A stretch of 14,394 bases of DNA from Candidatus Iainarchaeum sp. (GTDB lineage Archaea > Iainarchaeota > Iainarchaeia > Iainarchaeales > JAAZKV01): positions 1 through 14,394 of the forward strand of contig JAQVAR010000013.1 of NCBI GenBank assembly GCA_028690725.1, in the 5' to 3' direction. Below the pieces are notes generated by a model that ran no database searches, had not been told where the DNA came from, and saw only the letters and a list, made by a program, of their open reading frames with translations. Each line of letters begins with the position of its first letter. Position 1 is the stretch's first letter. Below are positions 12,846-14,394 of the stretch, in pieces. Made by a program: the position numbers and the translations under genes.

Positions 12846-14051
12846 TTATTCGTATCGCATTGCTTCTACTGCATCCATTTTTGATGCTTTTAATGCGGGG
12901 TAAAATCCTGATAACATTCCTATTATCATTGAGAATGCTAATGCTCCAACAAATAATCCAAAATCAAATTGTATCTTTAATGGCATTCCAGCTTCTGTTC
13001 CAATTATTCCAATTAAAATTGCTAGTAAAAAGCCTATTATTATTCCGATTATTCCGCCTATTAGTCCGATGAAGGCTGATTCTAATATGAATAATGTTAG
13101 TATTTTGTTGTTGCTTGCTCCTAGTGCTTTCATTAATCCAATTTCTTTTGTTCTTTCTAATACTGATGTTATCATTGCATTCATTATTCCTATTCCTCCA
13201 ACAACAAGACTTATCCCAGCAATACCTGCAAGAACCAATGTTATTAATGATAGCATTTCATTAACCATTTCTGTTGTTTGTTCTAATGTTAATACAGTAA
13301 CACTTTTTTCACCATATTTTTTTTCAAAGTATTCTTTTACTTGTTCTGCAACAAAATCAACATCATCAATGCTGTTAGTCCTAATTATTATTTCAACTGG
13401 TTTGTCAACATTACCAATTCTGGAATAACCTTTCAAACTTGACATTGCCATTCCTCCTCCACCCATTATTCCACCCATATTAATTGAAAGTTTGAAAATT
13501 CCAACTACTTTATATTTTTCGCCGTTTAATTCAATTGTATTTCTAAGATTAATTTCTTTTTCAAAAGCTTTTTTTGCAAGTCTTTCGTCAATCATTATTC
13601 CTGTTGATTCATTTTTTTCAACCATTCTTCCTTCAATTATTTCAATATAATCAAGTTCATTGAACAAATCATATCCATCATCATCAACACTAAAAAACAT
13701 TGCACCAGTAGTTTCACCATCATATTTTGTTATAGCCAACATTGCATATTCTGTTATTACACTATCAACATTTGACATTGCTTTTATATTACTAACATCT
13801 CTTTGAGTAATTTCTACTGCTGTCCCACCACTCATATCAAAAGCATCCCCGGGAGCAGCAAAAACAGAGTTCGCGCCAATACTTTCAAATTGTTCTTCAA
13901 AATAATTTGTTAAACCGTTTCCAACTGAAATAAGACTAACTATTGCTGCTATCCCAATAACTATTCCAATCAATGTTAAAAAAGTTCGTAGTCCTTCTCT
14001 TCGAAGATTCTTTATTGCTTGTAATATTATTTCAATCATTTTAATCAACAT
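12846..14051 (-). CDS. FtsX/MacB-type ABC transporter permease
   Basis: This 401-residue membrane subunit belongs to a MacB/LolC-like ABC system, which couples ATP hydrolysis by a partner to extraction or export of lipids, peptides or proteins. The N-terminal span is at about 22-45 (TFLTLIGIVIGIAAIVSLISV). A large extracytoplasmic MacB-PCD domain covers about 46-265, with a Gly/Met-rich loop at 192-203. Three C-terminal spans at about 268-292, 318-350 and 365-385 form the FtsX domain, with ERTKEIGLMKALGAS (299-313) as the coupling signature and SGFYPALKASKMDAVEAMRYE at the end. The ATG at 14051 follows the upstream stop by 2 nt, so translation is probably coupled. An in-frame ATG four codons in (MIEIILQAIKNLRR) is a plausible alternative. 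No ATPase gene is in view; it may lie upstream, beyond the right edge. Confidence 0.87.
   Translation of the reverse strand: MLIKMIEIILQAIKNLRREGLRTFLTLIGIVIGIAAIVSLISVGNGLTNYFEEQFESIGANSVFAAPGDAFDMSGGTAVEITQRDVSNIKAMSNVDSVITEYAMLAITKYDGETTGAMFFSVDDDGYDLFNELDYIEIIEGRMVEKNESTGIMIDERLAKKAFEKEINLRNTIELNGEKYKVVGIFKLSINMGGIMGGGGMAMSSLKGYSRIGNVDKPVEIIIRTNSIDDVDFVAEQVKEYFEKKYGEKSVTVLTLEQTTEMVNEMLSLITLVLAGIAGISLVVGGIGIMNAMITSVLERTKEIGLMKALGASNNKILTLFILESAFIGLIGGIIGIIIGFLLAILIGIIGTEAGMPLKIQFDFGLFVGALAFSMIIGMLSGFYPALKASKMDAVEAMRYE
13060..13186. repeat. 127-bp identical block in the two permease genes, copy 1
   Basis: This block is base-for-base identical to 14268-14394, 1208 bp away in direct orientation, and encodes the coupling signature and following span of both permeases. 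Flanking paralogous sequence is similar but has many differences, including third-position changes. The uninterrupted identity therefore suggests gene conversion or recent duplication. Copy 2 is cut by the window edge, so the true length may be greater. Confidence 0.85.
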
Positions 14052-14053
14052 TA

Positions 14054-14394
14054 TTATTCATATCTTAATGCTTCTACTGGATCTAATTTTGATGCTTTTA
14101 ATGCGGGGTAAAATCCTGATAACATTCCAACGATCATTGAGAATGCTAATGCTCCAAAAATAATTTCAATATTTTTTACTGCTATTAAAGTAAATCCTGT
14201 TTGAATTCCAATAAAAGCAATTAATTCAGCTAAACCAAAACCTATTATTATTCCGATTGTTCCTCCGATTAGTCCGATGAAGGCTGATTCTAATATGAAT
14301 AATGTTAGTATTTTGTTGTTGCTTGCTCCTAGTGCTTTCATTAATCCAATTTCTTTTGTTCTTTCTAATACTGATGTTATCATTGCATTCATTA
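14054..14394 (-). CDS. FtsX/MacB-type permease, C-terminal part only (runs off the window)
   Basis: Only the last 113 or so codons are visible; the reading frame is open to the right edge, so the gene continues outside and the first visible Met is internal. It holds the coupling signature ERTKEIGLMKALGAS, two membrane spans and the same closing motif, GMLSGFYPALKAS, as the next gene. It is a paralogue of the downstream permease, ending 2 nt before that gene starts. The two probably form a heterodimeric transporter or result from a recent tandem duplication. Protein sequence diverges only in the stretch between the last two spans. Confidence 0.87.
   Translation of the reverse strand, partial: MNAMITSVLERTKEIGLMKALGASNNKILTLFILESAFIGLIGGTIGIIIGFGLAELIAFIGIQTGFTLIAVKNIEIIFGALAFSMIVGMLSGFYPALKASKLDPVEALRYE
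14268..14394. repeat. 127-bp identical block, copy 2 (cut by window edge)
   Basis: This is the partner of 13060-13186. The match reaches the last base of the window, so its right boundary is unknown. Unequal crossover between the copies would delete or duplicate about 1.2 kb and fuse the two permease genes in frame. Confidence 0.85.

Noticed and set aside
13069..13428. Plus-strand open frames opposite the permease (also 12803-13072)
   Set aside because: They are antisense shadows of a well-supported FtsX gene with no matching family features.
1..14394. CRISPR arrays, transposase genes, rRNA or replication origin
   Set aside because: No regularly spaced repeats, transposase or integrase motifs, rRNA-like sequence or iteron clusters were seen on either strand.

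Overview
The window reads as a stretch of a very AT-rich archaeal chromosome, probably from a small-genome DPANN-type lineage (Woesearchaeota/Pacearchaeota, Diapherotrites or a relative; the phylum is inference). The archaeal signs are an ATP-dependent diphthamide (EF-2) synthesis domain, a class III (type IV pilin-like) signal peptide, a class II tRNA-Ser(UGA) interrupted by an intron at position 37/38 with no encoded CCA, TATA boxes about 25-30 nt upstream of start codons (mostly leaderless genes), and one start preceded by the archaeal Shine-Dalgarno GGTGAT.

Layout from left to right. About 99-289 holds an unassigned structured RNA candidate on the plus strand with a TATA box and a T-tract. 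It converges on a MazG-like nucleotide pyrophosphohydrolase (298-630, minus), followed by a small lipoprotein with a four-cysteine motif (725-1162, minus). A membrane-anchored coiled-coil protein (1335-2015, plus) has a palindrome beside its TATA box. An unrecognised protein (2054-2896, minus) precedes the most mobile-looking segment. There a Fic-domain AMP-transferase gene (3056-3985) lies between an intact intron-containing tRNA-Ser gene (4046-4224) and a displaced 29-nt copy of that tRNA's 3' end (2986-3014). The fic promoter lies inside a perfect 12-bp inverted repeat.

The right two thirds is mostly cell surface: an 851-residue secreted, C-terminally anchored FN3 protein (4272-6827), an MFS transporter (6940-8415), a class III signal peptide protein with an InlB-like repeat and about eight GLUG repeats (10618-12786), and two tandem FtsX/MacB-type ABC permeases (12846-14051 and 14054 to beyond the window). 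Between them, on the plus strand, is a 695-residue fusion of a glutamine-dependent asparagine synthetase with a Dph6-type diphthine-ammonia ligase (8509-10596).

The genes do not form one pathway. Three loci stand out: the AsnB-Dph6 fusion, which suggests glutamine-derived ammonia feeding diphthamide formation; the tRNA-Ser/fic insertion with its operator; and the structured RNA of unknown class.
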